DNA of 64,000 nucleotides from Scylla paramamosain (Eukaryota; Arthropoda; Malacostraca; Decapoda; Portunidae): contig NW_026973750.1 of NCBI RefSeq assembly GCF_035594125.1, forward strand, positions 112,501 to 176,500, written 5' to 3'. Below are positions 25,149 to 36,896 of this stretch, piece by piece. Made by a program: the position numbers and the translations under genes. Under the pieces are notes generated by a model. That model was not told the origin of the DNA, searched no databases, and worked only from the letters and a program-made list of their open reading frames with translations. How positions within the stretch are numbered: position 1 is the stretch's first letter; every line of letters begins with the position of its first letter.

Positions 25149-28100
25149 CAATATGTGAATCCAAAACATAATTACTGAAAACATGTCTTTTCAATGTTTT
25201 ACGTAAAAAAACGCTAAAACGGATGCAAAACAACAAATATAAAGAAATAGAATAACATTACCAAAAAGTGTTTTTGAGCTTTTTACCTACAAAAAACGCG
25301 AAAATGGATGTAAAAGCACTCTATATTTGGAAAAAGAAAGGACATTTAGAGAAACGTGTATAATGATTGTTTTATAGTTTCACAAGAACCACAAGACAAA
25401 AAACGCAAAAACTCGTGTATATAGAGAAGTTTCTTATATACAAAAATGCTAAAACTCATGAATAACACTTTTAATTGAGAAACAGAACTACCTTACCAAA
25501 TGTGTGTATTTTGAGTGTTTTTCACATTCTTAGTAACGAAAATCCCAAATTACATGCGAAACTAGCTTTATGTGGAAAAAAAATGACATTATCAGAAAAG
25601 TGTCTTTGAGTGTTTTAGAGCGTGATATGCTACAAAGAACTTAAAAGCAGAATAATCACATTATATAGGAATAAAACCAACTTTTACGAAGAACTTGCCT
25701 TTAAGTGTTTTTAACTCCTTACATACCAAAAAGCTAAAACGCATGGAAAGCACCCTTTATGGAGAAACAGAATAACATTACCAAAAACATGTATTTTGAG
25801 TGTTTTCGATCATGTTACGTATAAAAACGCGAAAATACATGCAAAGAACCCTATGTCTGTGAAACGAAAGGACATTACGAAAATCGTGTATTATGATTGT
25901 TTTTAAGTTCCTTAAGTACCAAAAAACTAAAAACCCACAAATAGAGAAAAAATAAATAACTAAAAAAAATATTTTTATTTTTTTGTTATTCATCTACATA
26001 AGTATGAAGATGCCAAAATTCAGGCAAAATTCAGGGAAATTATGTAAAAAACACATTAAAAAAAAATTTATCTTTTTTCCGGAATTATGTACCAAACCCA
26101 GAAGTGCATGCAAAGCCACCTATATGGGGAAATTATACGAATTTACCAGAAATCTGTTTTTTGAGTGTTTTCAGCAATTTCAACAATATTACTGAAAACG
26201 TGTCTTTTCAGTGATTTTCGAAGAAAAACGCTACAACGGATGCAAGCCAACCAATATGAAGAAATAGAATAACATTACCAGAAAGATATACTTTGAGTGT
26301 TTTCAGCTTGTTACCTACAAAAAATGCGAAAATGGATGGAAAACACTTTATACTGGCAAAGAAAAGGACATTACGAGAAACGTGTTTTATAGTTTGACAA
26401 GAACCACAAGGTAAAAAACTCAAAAACTCGTGTACATAAAGAAGTTTCTTACATACCAAAAAGATGAAACTCATGAATAACACTTTTAATTTTGAAACAG
26501 AAATACCTTACCAAATGTGTATATTAGAAAAGTTTCTTACATACCAAATTGCTGAAACTCATGAATAACACTTTTAATTAAGAAATAGATTAACCTTATT
26601 AATGCCAGTGTTTTGAGTTTTTTTCACATTCATCGTTACCAAAACCCCAAATTCCATGCAAAACTAGCTTTATGTGGGAAAAAAGAAAGATATTACCAGA
26701 AAAGTGTCTTTTCAGTGTATTGAGCGTGTTAAGCAATAAAGCAATAAAAAGCAGGGCAATCACATTACATGGGAATAAAAACAACTTTTACCAAGAACTT
26801 GCCTTTAAGTGTTTTTGAGCTCATTACATACCAAAATGCCAAAACGCATTTAAAACACCTTTTATGGAGAAACAATAAAACTACCAAAAACATATATTTT
26901 GAGTGTTTTTTTGATCATGTTATCTATAAAAACGCTTAAATACATGCAAAGAACCTTATGTTTGGGAAACAAAAGGACATTACGAGAAACGTGTAAAATG
27001 AGTGTTTTTTTAAGTTCCTTCAGTACCAAAAAGCTAAAACCCACAAATATCACTCTTTATTTAGAAAAAAAAAAAAACTCGTGTATTTGGAGAAGGTTCC
27101 TAGATACCAAAATGCTGAAACTCATGAAATAGGATTTTTTTTTTTTCGTTATTCATCTTCTTTGGTACCGAGATGCCAAAATTCTGGAAAAATTCAGGGC
27201 TATTACATGATCAAAGAAAATTATCAAAAAAGTTAATTTTAGCTTTTTTTTCGGACTCTTATGCACCAAACCCTAAAGTGCATGCAAAGACTCCTATATG
27301 AGGAAATTAAACGACCTTACCAGAAATCTGTTTTTTGAGTGTTTTTCAGCATGTTAGGCACCAAAACGATAAATAATGAACTCACTCCATATGGCAAACC
27401 AAAACAAAATTACTGAAAACGTGTCTTCTCAGTGTTTAACGTAGAAAAACGCTAAAACGGATGGAAACCAACCAATATCAAGAAGTAGAAAAACATTACC
27501 AAAAAGGTATATTTTGAGTGTTTTTGAGCTTCTTACCTACAAAAAAAAAACGCGAAAATTGATGCAAATCACTCTATATTTGAAAACAAAGGGAGATTGC
27601 GAGAAAAGTGTATAATGAATGTTTTATAGTTCAAAAGAAACACAAGGCAAAAAAACAAAAACTTGTGCTAAAACTTCTTTATAGAGATAAAAAAAATAAT
27701 AAATAAATAAAAAATAGGATTTTTTTTTGTTTTTCTTCTTCATAGGTACCGAGATGCTGAAATTCTGGCAACATTCAGGGAAATTATGTGAAAAAGAACA
27801 TTATCAAAAAAGTTAATTTAAGCTTTTTTTTCGGACTGTTATGTACCAAACCCTAAAGTGCATGCAAAGCTAACTATATGAGGAAATTAAACGACTTTAC
27901 GAGATACCTGTGTTGTGAGTGTTTTTCAGCATGTTAGTCACCAAAACAATAATTAATATGGAAGTCATTCTATGTGGGAATCCAAAACAAAATTACTGAA
28001 AACATTTCTTTTCCGTGTTTTACGTAGAAAAACGCTAAAACGGATGCAAACCAACCAATATGAAGAAATAGAATAACATTACCAAAAATTTACATTTTGA

Positions 28101-29860
28101 GTGTTTTTGAGCTCTTTACTTATAAAAAACGTGAAAATGGATGCAAAGCTCTCTATATTGGTTAACAAAAGGACATTACGAGAAATGTATATAATGAGTG
28201 TTTTATAGATTCTGAAGAACCACAAGGCAAAAAACGCAAAAACTCGTATATATATAGAAGTTTCTTAGATACCAAAATGCTGAAACTCCTGAATAACACT
28301 CTTCATTGAGAAACAGAACAACTTTACCAAATGCGTGTATTTTGAGTGTTTTTCACATTCTTAGTTACCAAAACCCCAAATTGTATGTGAAAGTAGCTTT
28401 ATGTGGGAAAAAAAAATGACATTACCAGAAAAGTGTCTTTTAGGTGTTTTTTTTTTTTTTTTAGCATGATAGGCAATAAAGCAATAAAAAGCAGGGTAAT
28501 CACATTACATAGGAATAAAACCAACTTTTAGCAAGAACTTGCCTTTAAGTGTTTTTGAGCTCCTTATATACCAAAACGCTAAAAAAAAAGCATGCAAAAC
28601 ACCCTACATGGAGAAACATCATAACATTACCAAAAACATGTATTTTGAGTGTTTTTGATCATGTTACTTATAAAAGCGCTTAAGTACATGCAAAGAACCT
28701 TATGTTTGAGAAACGAAAGAATATTTCGAGAAACGTGTATTATGAGTGTTTTTTAAGTTTCTTAAGTACCAAAAAGCTAAAACCCACAAATAACACTCTT
28801 CATAAAGAAAAAAATAAGTAAAAAAATAGGAATTTTTTTTTTTTGTTATTCATCTTCATAGGTACCGAGATGCCAAATTTCTGGAAAAATTCAGGGAAAT
28901 TATGTGAAAAAAGAACATTATGAAAAAAAGTTAATATATCTTTTTTTTCGGACTGTTATGTACCAAACCCTAAAGTGCATCCAAAGCCTCCTATATTGGG
29001 AAATTAAACGATTTTACCAGAAACCTGTCTTTTGAGTGTTTTTTAGCATGTTAGGCACCAAAACGATAAATAATATGGAAGTCACTCAAAATTAGAATCC
29101 ATCACAAAATTACTGAAAAAAAGTCTTTTAAGTGTTTTACGTAGAAAACGCTAAACAGGATGCAAACCAACGAATATAAAGAAATAGAATAATTTAAAAA
29201 AAAGGTATATTTTTAATGTTTTTGAGCTTCTTACCTTCAAAAAATGCGAAAATGTATGGAAAGCACTCTATATTGGGATACAAAAGGACATTACGAGAAA
29301 TGTGTATAATGAGTGTTTTATAGTTTCACAAGAACCACAAGGCAAAAAAGCGCAAAAACTCGTGCATATAAAGAATTTTCTTAGGTACCAAAATGCTGAA
29401 ACTCAGGAATAACACTCTTAATTAAGAATACAGAACAACTTTACCAAATGCGTGTATTTTGAGTGCTTTTCACATTCTAAGTTACCAAAACCCCAAATTG
29501 CTTGCGAAACTAGCTTTATGTGGGAAAAAAATGACATTACCAAATAGTTTTTGAGCGTGATAGGCAATAAAGCAGTAAAAAGTACGGGAATCACATTACA
29601 TGGGAATAAAACGAACTTTTACCAAGAACTTGCCTTTAAGTGTTTTTGAGCTCCTTACATACCAAAACGCTAAAACGCATGCAAAACACCCTTTATGGAG
29701 AAACAGAATAATATTACCAAAAAACATGTATTTTGAGTGTTTTCATCATGTTACCTATAAAAAAATACATGGAAAGAACCCTATGTTTGGAAAATGAAAG
29801 GACGTTACGAGAAACGTGTATTATGAGTTTTTTTTTAAGTTCGTTAAGTATGAGAAAGCT

Positions 29861-29884
29861 AAAACACTCTTTATAGAGTGTTTT
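29861..29884. repeat. Inverted repeat at the first inversion junction
   Basis: AAAACACTCT and AGAGTGTTTT are perfect 10-bp inverted arms separated by TTAT. The left arm is the end of truncated monomer M9 on the forward array; the right arm begins an oppositely oriented monomer. It marks the switch in satellite orientation and is a potential small hairpin. Confidence 0.88.
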
Positions 29885-32064
29885 CGTACCTAACAATGTG
29901 AAAAACACTCAAAAAGCACATTTTTAGTAATCTTGTTCTTTTCTCCATATAGACTGTTCTTCAATGCGTCAAATAGATCTTGGTACATAAGAAATAAAAA
30001 AAAAACACTTATTATAAAAGTTTCTTGTAATGTCTTTTCGTTTCCTCATGCAAAGTATTTTGCATGCATTTATGTTTCTTTTTATATGTAAAAAGAAAAA
30101 AAACTTGTTTATGGTAATAAAGAGTGTTTTGCATACATCTCAGCGTTTTGGTACGTAAGTAGCTGAAAAATACCCAAAAGATAAATTTTTGGTTGACTTT
30201 TTCTTTCATATAGGTAGCTTTCCATGCTTTTTATAACTTTGGTACCTAACAACAACTATCGACACTCAAAAGACATGTTTCTGGAAATATAGTTTCATCT
30301 CCCCATAGATGGTGCTCTGGAGTCATTTTGACGTTTTTGTACATAAAATTGTGAAAAAACACAAAATAAACGTTTTTGGTAATGTTCTGTTTCTCCATAT
30401 ACAGTGGTACTAAATAGTTTTCGCGTTTGGTACCTAAGGCGCTCAAAAACACTAATGGCATCTTTCTCGTAATGTCCTTTATTTTATCCATATTGGGTGA
30501 TTTCCATGCATTTTGGCGTTTTGTTACGTAATAATGTGAAAAAACACTCAAAATATACGTTTTCGGTAACGTTCTTCTGTTTCTTCATATATAATGTTAT
30601 ACATGCGTTTGTGCATTTTGCTACCTAAAAATCTCAGAAACACTGATAAATGAAGTGTCTTTTTATTTCTTTTCGTATCGCCATATAGGATGTTTTGCAT
30701 GCATTTTTGCTTTTTTTTTATACGTAAGATAAAAAAAAAAACTCAAAATGCACATTTCTGGTAATGTTTTTCTGTTTCTCCATAAAATGTGCTTTGCATG
30801 CATTTTAGCGTTTTGGTACGTAAGTAGCTGTAAAAACTCTCAAAAGACACGCTTTTGGTAATGTTTTGCTTTTCCAAATAGGGAGCTTTCGTTGCTTTTT
30901 AGCGTTTTGGTATCTAATATTGTTTTGTTTCTCTAATGAGAGTATTATTTATGTATTTTCGCGTTTTGGTACCTGAGAAGCTCAAAAACACTCTTTATAT
31001 AAGTTTCTCATAATGTCGTAGGTTACTTTTTTTTTTTGCGTAACAAGCTCAAAACATTGAAAATACACGCTTTTTTGGTAATTTTATTCAGTTTTTCCAA
31101 AGCGTTTTGGATGCGTTTAAGTGTTTTTGTATGTAAGTAGCTCATAAGCACTGAAATTAAAAGTTTTTGTAATCTTTTGTGTTCTCTTATAGGGTGCTTT
31201 CCTTGGTTTTTAGCTTCTTGGTACTTAACATGCTTATAAACAGTGAAAGGACATGTTTCTGGAAATGTTTCCTTTCCCCATTTAGTATGCTTTGCATGCT
31301 TTTTCGCGTTGCGGTACCTAATAACGTGAAAAAAGCCTTAAAACACAAGGGTTGGTTAATCTTGTTCCGTTTCTCTATATAGAGTATTATTCATACGTTT
31401 TAGTGTTCTGGTACCTATCAAGCTCAATACCACTCAAAATATACGTTTCTTTTAATGTTTTCTTTTCTCCTTTTAGGGTTATTTGCATGTATTTCATCGT
31501 TTTTGTACGTAACAGGCGTAAAACTTCTCAAAATGCATGTTTTTGGTAAAACTATTGAGTTTCTCCATAAAGTGTGTTTACAACCGTTTTAGCGGTTTGG
31601 TATGTAAGTACCTGAAAACACTTAATGTTTTCCCATTTACGACACTTTCCATGCTTTTTAAGAGCTTTTGTGCCTAACACACTCATAAACTCTCAAAAGA
31701 CATGTTTCTGGAAATGTCGTTTATTTTCCCAATATCGGGTGCTTTGCATGCATTTTGGCGTTTTGATACCTAACAAAGCTAAATACACTTAAAATGCACG
31801 TTTTCTCCATAAGAAGGCAAATCGTGCGTTTTATCGTTTCGGTACCTAATAAGCTAAAAAAAAAAAAAAAACTCATAATACTGGTTTCTCTTAATGTCTT
31901 TTCGTTTTCTTATTTGGGTACTTTATATGCATTTTGATGCTTTTGTACATAACAAGCTGAAAAATCGCCCAAAATGCTCGTTTTTGGTAATGTTTTTGTT
32001 TCTGCAGGAAGGGTGTTTTGCATGTCTTATCGTTTTGGTACATTATAAATTTAAAAACTAAAAA
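29885..32064 (-). repeat. Inverted diverged monomer block 1
   Basis: Monomers here read on the minus strand: words such as AAAAACACTCAAAA, GTTTTGGTACCTAA and TTTGCATGCATTTT are reverse complements of the forward boxes. There are about 23 monomers. Unlike the flanks, they show no repeated 1.1-kb order and no regular A/T segment, and each resembles a generalised monomer more than a specific HOR position. A subfamily with CATGCTTTTTAGC or a close variant, followed by CTAACA..CTCA (near 30,220, 31,195 and 31,645), looks like an ancestral form of HOR monomer M6. By analogy with alpha satellite, this is likely an older monomeric layer. No gene seen. Confidence 0.85.
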
Positions 32065-32745
32065 AAACGTGTTAGGCAAAAAAGGCACTAAAAAAGCAGG
32101 GCAATCACATTACAATGGAATAAAACCAATTTTTAACAAGAACTTGCCTTTAAGTGTATTTGAGCTCCTTATTTACCAAAACACTAAAATGCATGCAAAA
32201 TACACTTTATGGTGAAAAAGAATAACATTACCAAAAACATACATTTTGAGTGTTTTTGATCATGTTACCAATAAAAACGCTTAAATACATGCAAAGAACC
32301 CTATTTTTGGGAAACGAAAGGACATTACGAGAAACGTGTATTATGAGTGTTTTTAAGTTCATTAATTACGAAAAAGCTAAAAGCCACAAATTACACTCTT
32401 TATTGTGAAAAAAATAAATAAATAAAAAAATACGATATTTTTTTTTTCATTTTTATTCATCTTCACAGGTAACGAGGTGCCAAAATTTGGGCAAAGTTCA
32501 GGAAAGTATATGAAATAAGAATATTATCAAAAAAGTTAAATTTAGCTTTTTTTTCGGACTGTTATGTACCAAATCCCTAAATTGCATGGAAAGCCAACTA
32601 TATTGGGAAATTAAACGTCTTTGCCAGAAAACTGTCTTATGAGTGTTTTCCAGCATGTTAGGAACCAACACGATAAAACCCAAGGAAGTCAATCTATATG
32701 GGAATCCAAAACAAAATTACTGAAAACGTGTCTTTTCGGTGTTTT

Positions 32746-32997
32746 ACGTAGAAAACGCTAAAAGGGATGGAAACCAACAAAAATGAAGAAATAGAATAAC
32801 ATTTCCAAAAAGGTATATTTTGAGTGTTTTTGAAATTGTTACCTACAAAAAACGCGAAGATGGATGGAAAGCACTCTATATTGGGAAGCAAAAGGCACCA
32901 AAAAGCATGTTAGGCACCAAAACGATAAATAATATGAAACTCACTCTATATGGAAATCCAAAACAAAATTCCTGAAAACGTGTCTTTTAAAAAATTT
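32746..32997 (+). repeat. 252-bp collapsed HOR with a diagnostic junction
   Basis: Here M3 (TATTGGGAAGCAAAAGG) is joined near 32,895 directly to M1 (AGCATGTTAGGCACC), so most of an HOR is missing and the two anchors are only 252 bp apart. The mirror image of this exact join is found near 58,840-58,855 with anchors also 252 bp apart, which ties the two loci together as an inverted duplication. Confidence 0.88.
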
Positions 32998-33525
32998 ATG
33001 TAGAAAAACGCTAAAACAGATGCAAACCAACCAATATGAAGAAGTAGAATAACATTACCAAAAAAGTATATTTTGTGTGTTTTTGAGATTGTTACATAAA
33101 AAAAACGCGAAAATGGATGGAAAGCACTCTATATAAGGAAAAAAAAGGACATAACGAGAAACGTGTATAATGAGTGTTTTATAGTTTCACCAGAATCACA
33201 AGGCAAAAAACACAAAAACTCGACTATATGGAGAAGTTTCTAAAATACAAAAATACTGAAACTCATGAATATCACTCTTAAAAAAAAAACAGAACAACAT
33301 TATTAAATGCGTGTGTTTTGAGTGTTTTTTTTACATTCTTAGTTACCAAAACCCCAAATTCCATGCAAAGCTAGCTTTATGTGGGAAAAAAATGACATTA
33401 CCAGAAAAGTGTCTTTGAGTGTTTTTGAGCATGTTAGGCAATAAAGCACTAAAAAAAGAAGGGCGATCACATTACATAGGAATAAAACCAAATTTTACGA
33501 AAAACTTGCCTTTTAGTGTTTTTGA

Positions 33526-34003
33526 CACGCATTTAGTAAGGTTGCTCTGTTTCTCAATTAAGAGTGTTTTTCATGAGTTTCAGCATTTTGTTATATAGGA
33601 AACGTCTCCATATACACGAGTTTTTTGCGTTTTTTGCCTTTTGTTTTTTTTGAACTATAAAACATTCATTATACACTTTTCTCGCAATGTCCCTTTGTTT
33701 CCCAATATAGAGTGGTTTAAATCCATTTTCGCGTTTTTTTGTAGGTAACAAGCTCAAAAACACTCAAAATATACATTCTTGGTAAAGTTTTTCTGCTTCT
33801 TGATATTGGTTGGTTTGTATCAGTTGTAGCGTTTTTCTACGTAAAACACTGAGAAGACACGTTTTCAGTAATTTTGTTTTGGATTCCCACATAGAGTAAG
33901 TTCCTTATTATTTATCATTTTGGTGCCTAACATGCTGAAAAAACATTCAAAAGACAGATTTCTGGTAAGGTCTTTAATTTCCTCATATGGGAGGCTTTGC
34001 ATG
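33526..34003 (-). repeat. Inverted 478-bp HOR segment, copy 1
   Basis: The forward array stops at AGTGTTTTTGA and continues with CACGCATTTAGTAAGG, the reverse complement of the M4b end. The segment reads M4b, M4a, M3, M2, M1 and M10 backwards, then returns to forward satellite at GGCTTTGCATG/TCTTTTC. With the forward M4b at about 33,230-33,310 it forms an imperfect palindrome with a loop of about 210 bp. Confidence 0.92.
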
Positions 34004-36864
34004 TCTTTTCAGTGTTTTTGAGCGTGTTACGCAATAAAGCACTAAAAACCAGGGCAATCACATTACATGGGAATAAAACCAAATTTTATCAAGAACTTGC
34101 CTTTAAGTGTTTTTGAGGTCCTTACATACCAAAACGCTAAAACGCATGCAAAATACATTTTATGGAGAAACAGAATAACATTACCAAATACATGTATTTT
34201 GAGTGTTTTTGATCATGTTATCTATAAAAACGCTTAAATACATGCAAAGAATCTTATGTTTAGGAAACAAATGGACATTACGAGAAACGTGTATTATGAG
34301 TGTTTTTTTAAATTCCTTTTCTACCAAAAAACTAAAACCCACAAATAACACTTTTTAGAAAAAAAATTAAAAAATTAAAGAATAAAAAAATTTTATAATT
34401 TTTTTTTGTTCATCTTCATAGGTACCGAATTGCCAAAATTCTGCTAAAATTCAGGGAATTTATGTGTAAAAAAAACATTATCATGAAAGTTTTTTTTTCT
34501 GATTGTTATGTACCAAAATCTAAAGTGCATGCAAAGCCACCTATATAGGAAGTTAAACGACTTTACCAGAAACCTGTCTTTTCAGTGTTTTTTCAGCATG
34601 TTAGGCACCAATACGATGAATAATATAAAAATCAGTCAATATGTGAATCCAAAACAAAATTACTGAAAACGTGTCTTTTCAGTGTTTTACGTAAAAAAAC
34701 GCTAATGCGGATACAAACCAACCTATATGAAGAGATAGAATAACTTTAGCAAAAAGATATATTTTGAGTGTTTTTGAGCTTACCTACAAAAAATGCAAAA
34801 ATGGATGTAAAGCACTCTATATTAGGAAACAAAAAGACATTACGAAAAAGGTGTATAATGAGTATTTTATAGTTTTAAAAGAACCACAAAGCAATAAACG
34901 CAAAAACTCGTGTATATAGAGAAATTTTTACATACCAAAATGATGAAATGCATGAATAACACTTTTAATCGATAAACAGAACTACCTTACCAAATTGTGT
35001 ATTTTGAGTGTTTTTCACATTCTTTGTTACGAAAATGCCCAAATTACATGCGAAACTAGCTTCATGTGGGAAAAAAAATGATATTAACAGAAAAGTGTCT
35101 TTTGACTATTTTTGAGCGTGATATGCAACAAAGCACTAAAAAGCAGAACAATCACATTACATGAGAAAAAAAAACAACTTTTACGAAGAATTTGCCTTTA
35201 AGTGTTTTTTAACCCCTTATGTACCAAACAGCTAAAACGCATGCAAAACAAACTTTATGGAAAAACAGAATAACATTACCAAAAACATGTATTTTGAGTG
35301 TTTTTGATCATGTTATCTATTAAAACGCTTAAGTACATGCAAAGAACATTATGTTTGGGAAATAAAAGGATTTTACGAGAAACGTGTATTATAACGTGTT
35401 TTTATAAGTTCCTTAAGTACCAAAAAGCTAAAACCCACAAATAACACTCTTTATTTAGAAAGTGAAAAATAAAAAAATAAAATAAATAGGATTTTTTTCT
35501 CCTTTTTTTTTTTGTTATTCATCTTCATAGGTACCGAGATACCAAAATTCTGGAAAAATTCAGGGGAATTATATGATAAAAGAATATTATCAAAAAAGTT
35601 AATTTCAGCTTTTTTTTCGGAATTTTATGTACGAAACCCTAAAGTGCATGCAAAGCCTCCAATATGAGTAAATTAAACGACCTTACCAGAAATCTGTGTT
35701 TTGTGTGTTTTTTTTAGCATGTTAGGCACCAAAACGATAAATAATAAGGAACTTACTCTATATGGGAATTCAAAACAAAGTTACTGAAAACGTGTCTTCT
35801 CAGTGTTTTACGTAGAAAAATTTTAAAACGGATGCAAACCAACTAATATCAAGAAATAGAAAAACGTTACCAAAAAGGTATATTTTGAGTGTTTTTGAGC
35901 TCTTTACCTATAAAAACGCGAAAATAGATGCAAAGCACTCTATATTGGGAAACAAAAGGACATTGCAAGAAAAGTGTATAATGAGTGTTTTATAGTTCAA
36001 AAGAACCACAAAGCAAACAAAGAACAACCTTACTAAATGCGTGTATTTTGAGTGCTTTTCACATTCTTAGTTACCGAAAAATCCAAATTACATGCGAAAA
36101 TAGCTTTGTGGGAAAAAAAAATGACATTACCAGAAAAGTGTATTTTGAGTGTTTTTCAGCGTGATAGGTAATAAAGCAATCAAAAGCAGGGCAATCACAT
36201 TACATTGGAATAAAACCATTTTTTACCAATAACTTGCCTTTAAGTGTTTTTGAGCTACTTATATACAAAACTGCTAAAACGCATGCAAAACACTTTATGG
36301 AGAAACAGAATAACATTACCAAAACCTTGTATATATGGATAAGTTTCTTAGATCCCAAAATGCTGAAACTCATTAATAACATTCTTAATTGAGAAACAGA
36401 ACAACCTTACTAAATGCGTGTATTTTGAGAGCTTTTCACATTTCTAGTTACCAATACCCCCAATTTGCATGCGAAACCTGATTTATGTGGGAAAAAATAA
36501 CTTTACATGAAAAGTGTCTTTTGAGTGTTTTTGAGCGTGATAAAGCACAAAAAAAGCATGGGAATCACATTAAATTCGAATATAACCAATTTTTACCAAG
36601 AACTTGCCTTTAAGTGTTTTTGAGCTCCTTATATACCAAAACGCTAAAACGCCTGCAAAATACACTTTATGGAGAAACAGAATAACATTACCAAAAACAT
36701 GTATTTTGAGTGTTTTTGATCATGTTATCTATAGAAACGCTTAAATACATAAAAAGAACCTTATGTTTGGGAAACGAAACGACATTACGAGAAACGTGTA
36801 TTATGAGAGTTTTTTAAGCTCCTTAAGTACCAAAAAGCTAAAACCAAGAAATAACACTCTTTAT

Positions 36865-36896
<32 letters not shown>

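Larger units (their letters stand above)
1..29884 (+). repeat. Forward satellite HOR domain 1
   Basis: The stretch is uninterrupted tandem satellite in one orientation; I found no unique sequence or gene apart from two retroelement fragments. HOR units can be phased by the junction of a monomer ending GTGTTTT with the next starting ACGTAGAAAAACGC. Read by eye, this anchor (or a one- or two-base variant) starts near 712, 1831, 3035, 3931, 5052, 6605, 7601, 8693, 9936, 11021, 11880, 12896, 14093, 15217, 16262, 17154, 18272, 19819, 20634, 21730, 22825, 24135, 25201, 26218, 27439, 28022 and 29139. Most spacings are 1.0-1.2 kb. Outliers at 583, 815, 859 and about 1550 bp mark deletions, a duplication and the retroelement-bearing units. 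Unequal exchange is the likely mechanism (inference). Confidence 0.93.
17154..29884 (+). repeat. Super-repeat copy B with rearrangements
   Basis: This is the second copy of the order seen from 3,931. Relative to copy A it has an extra 830-bp HOR-like copy (19,043-20,702), a 68-bp duplication (22,993-23,128), a 19-bp duplication (25,111-25,148), and a fusion near 26,235-26,350 that joins the equivalents of positions about 11,895 and 13,035, so one HOR is missing. A 583-bp HOR starts at 27,439. The block ends at an inversion junction at 29,884. Identity to copy A looks highest, roughly 97-98% by eye, around 18,080-19,870 and lower after 20,700. Confidence 0.78.
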
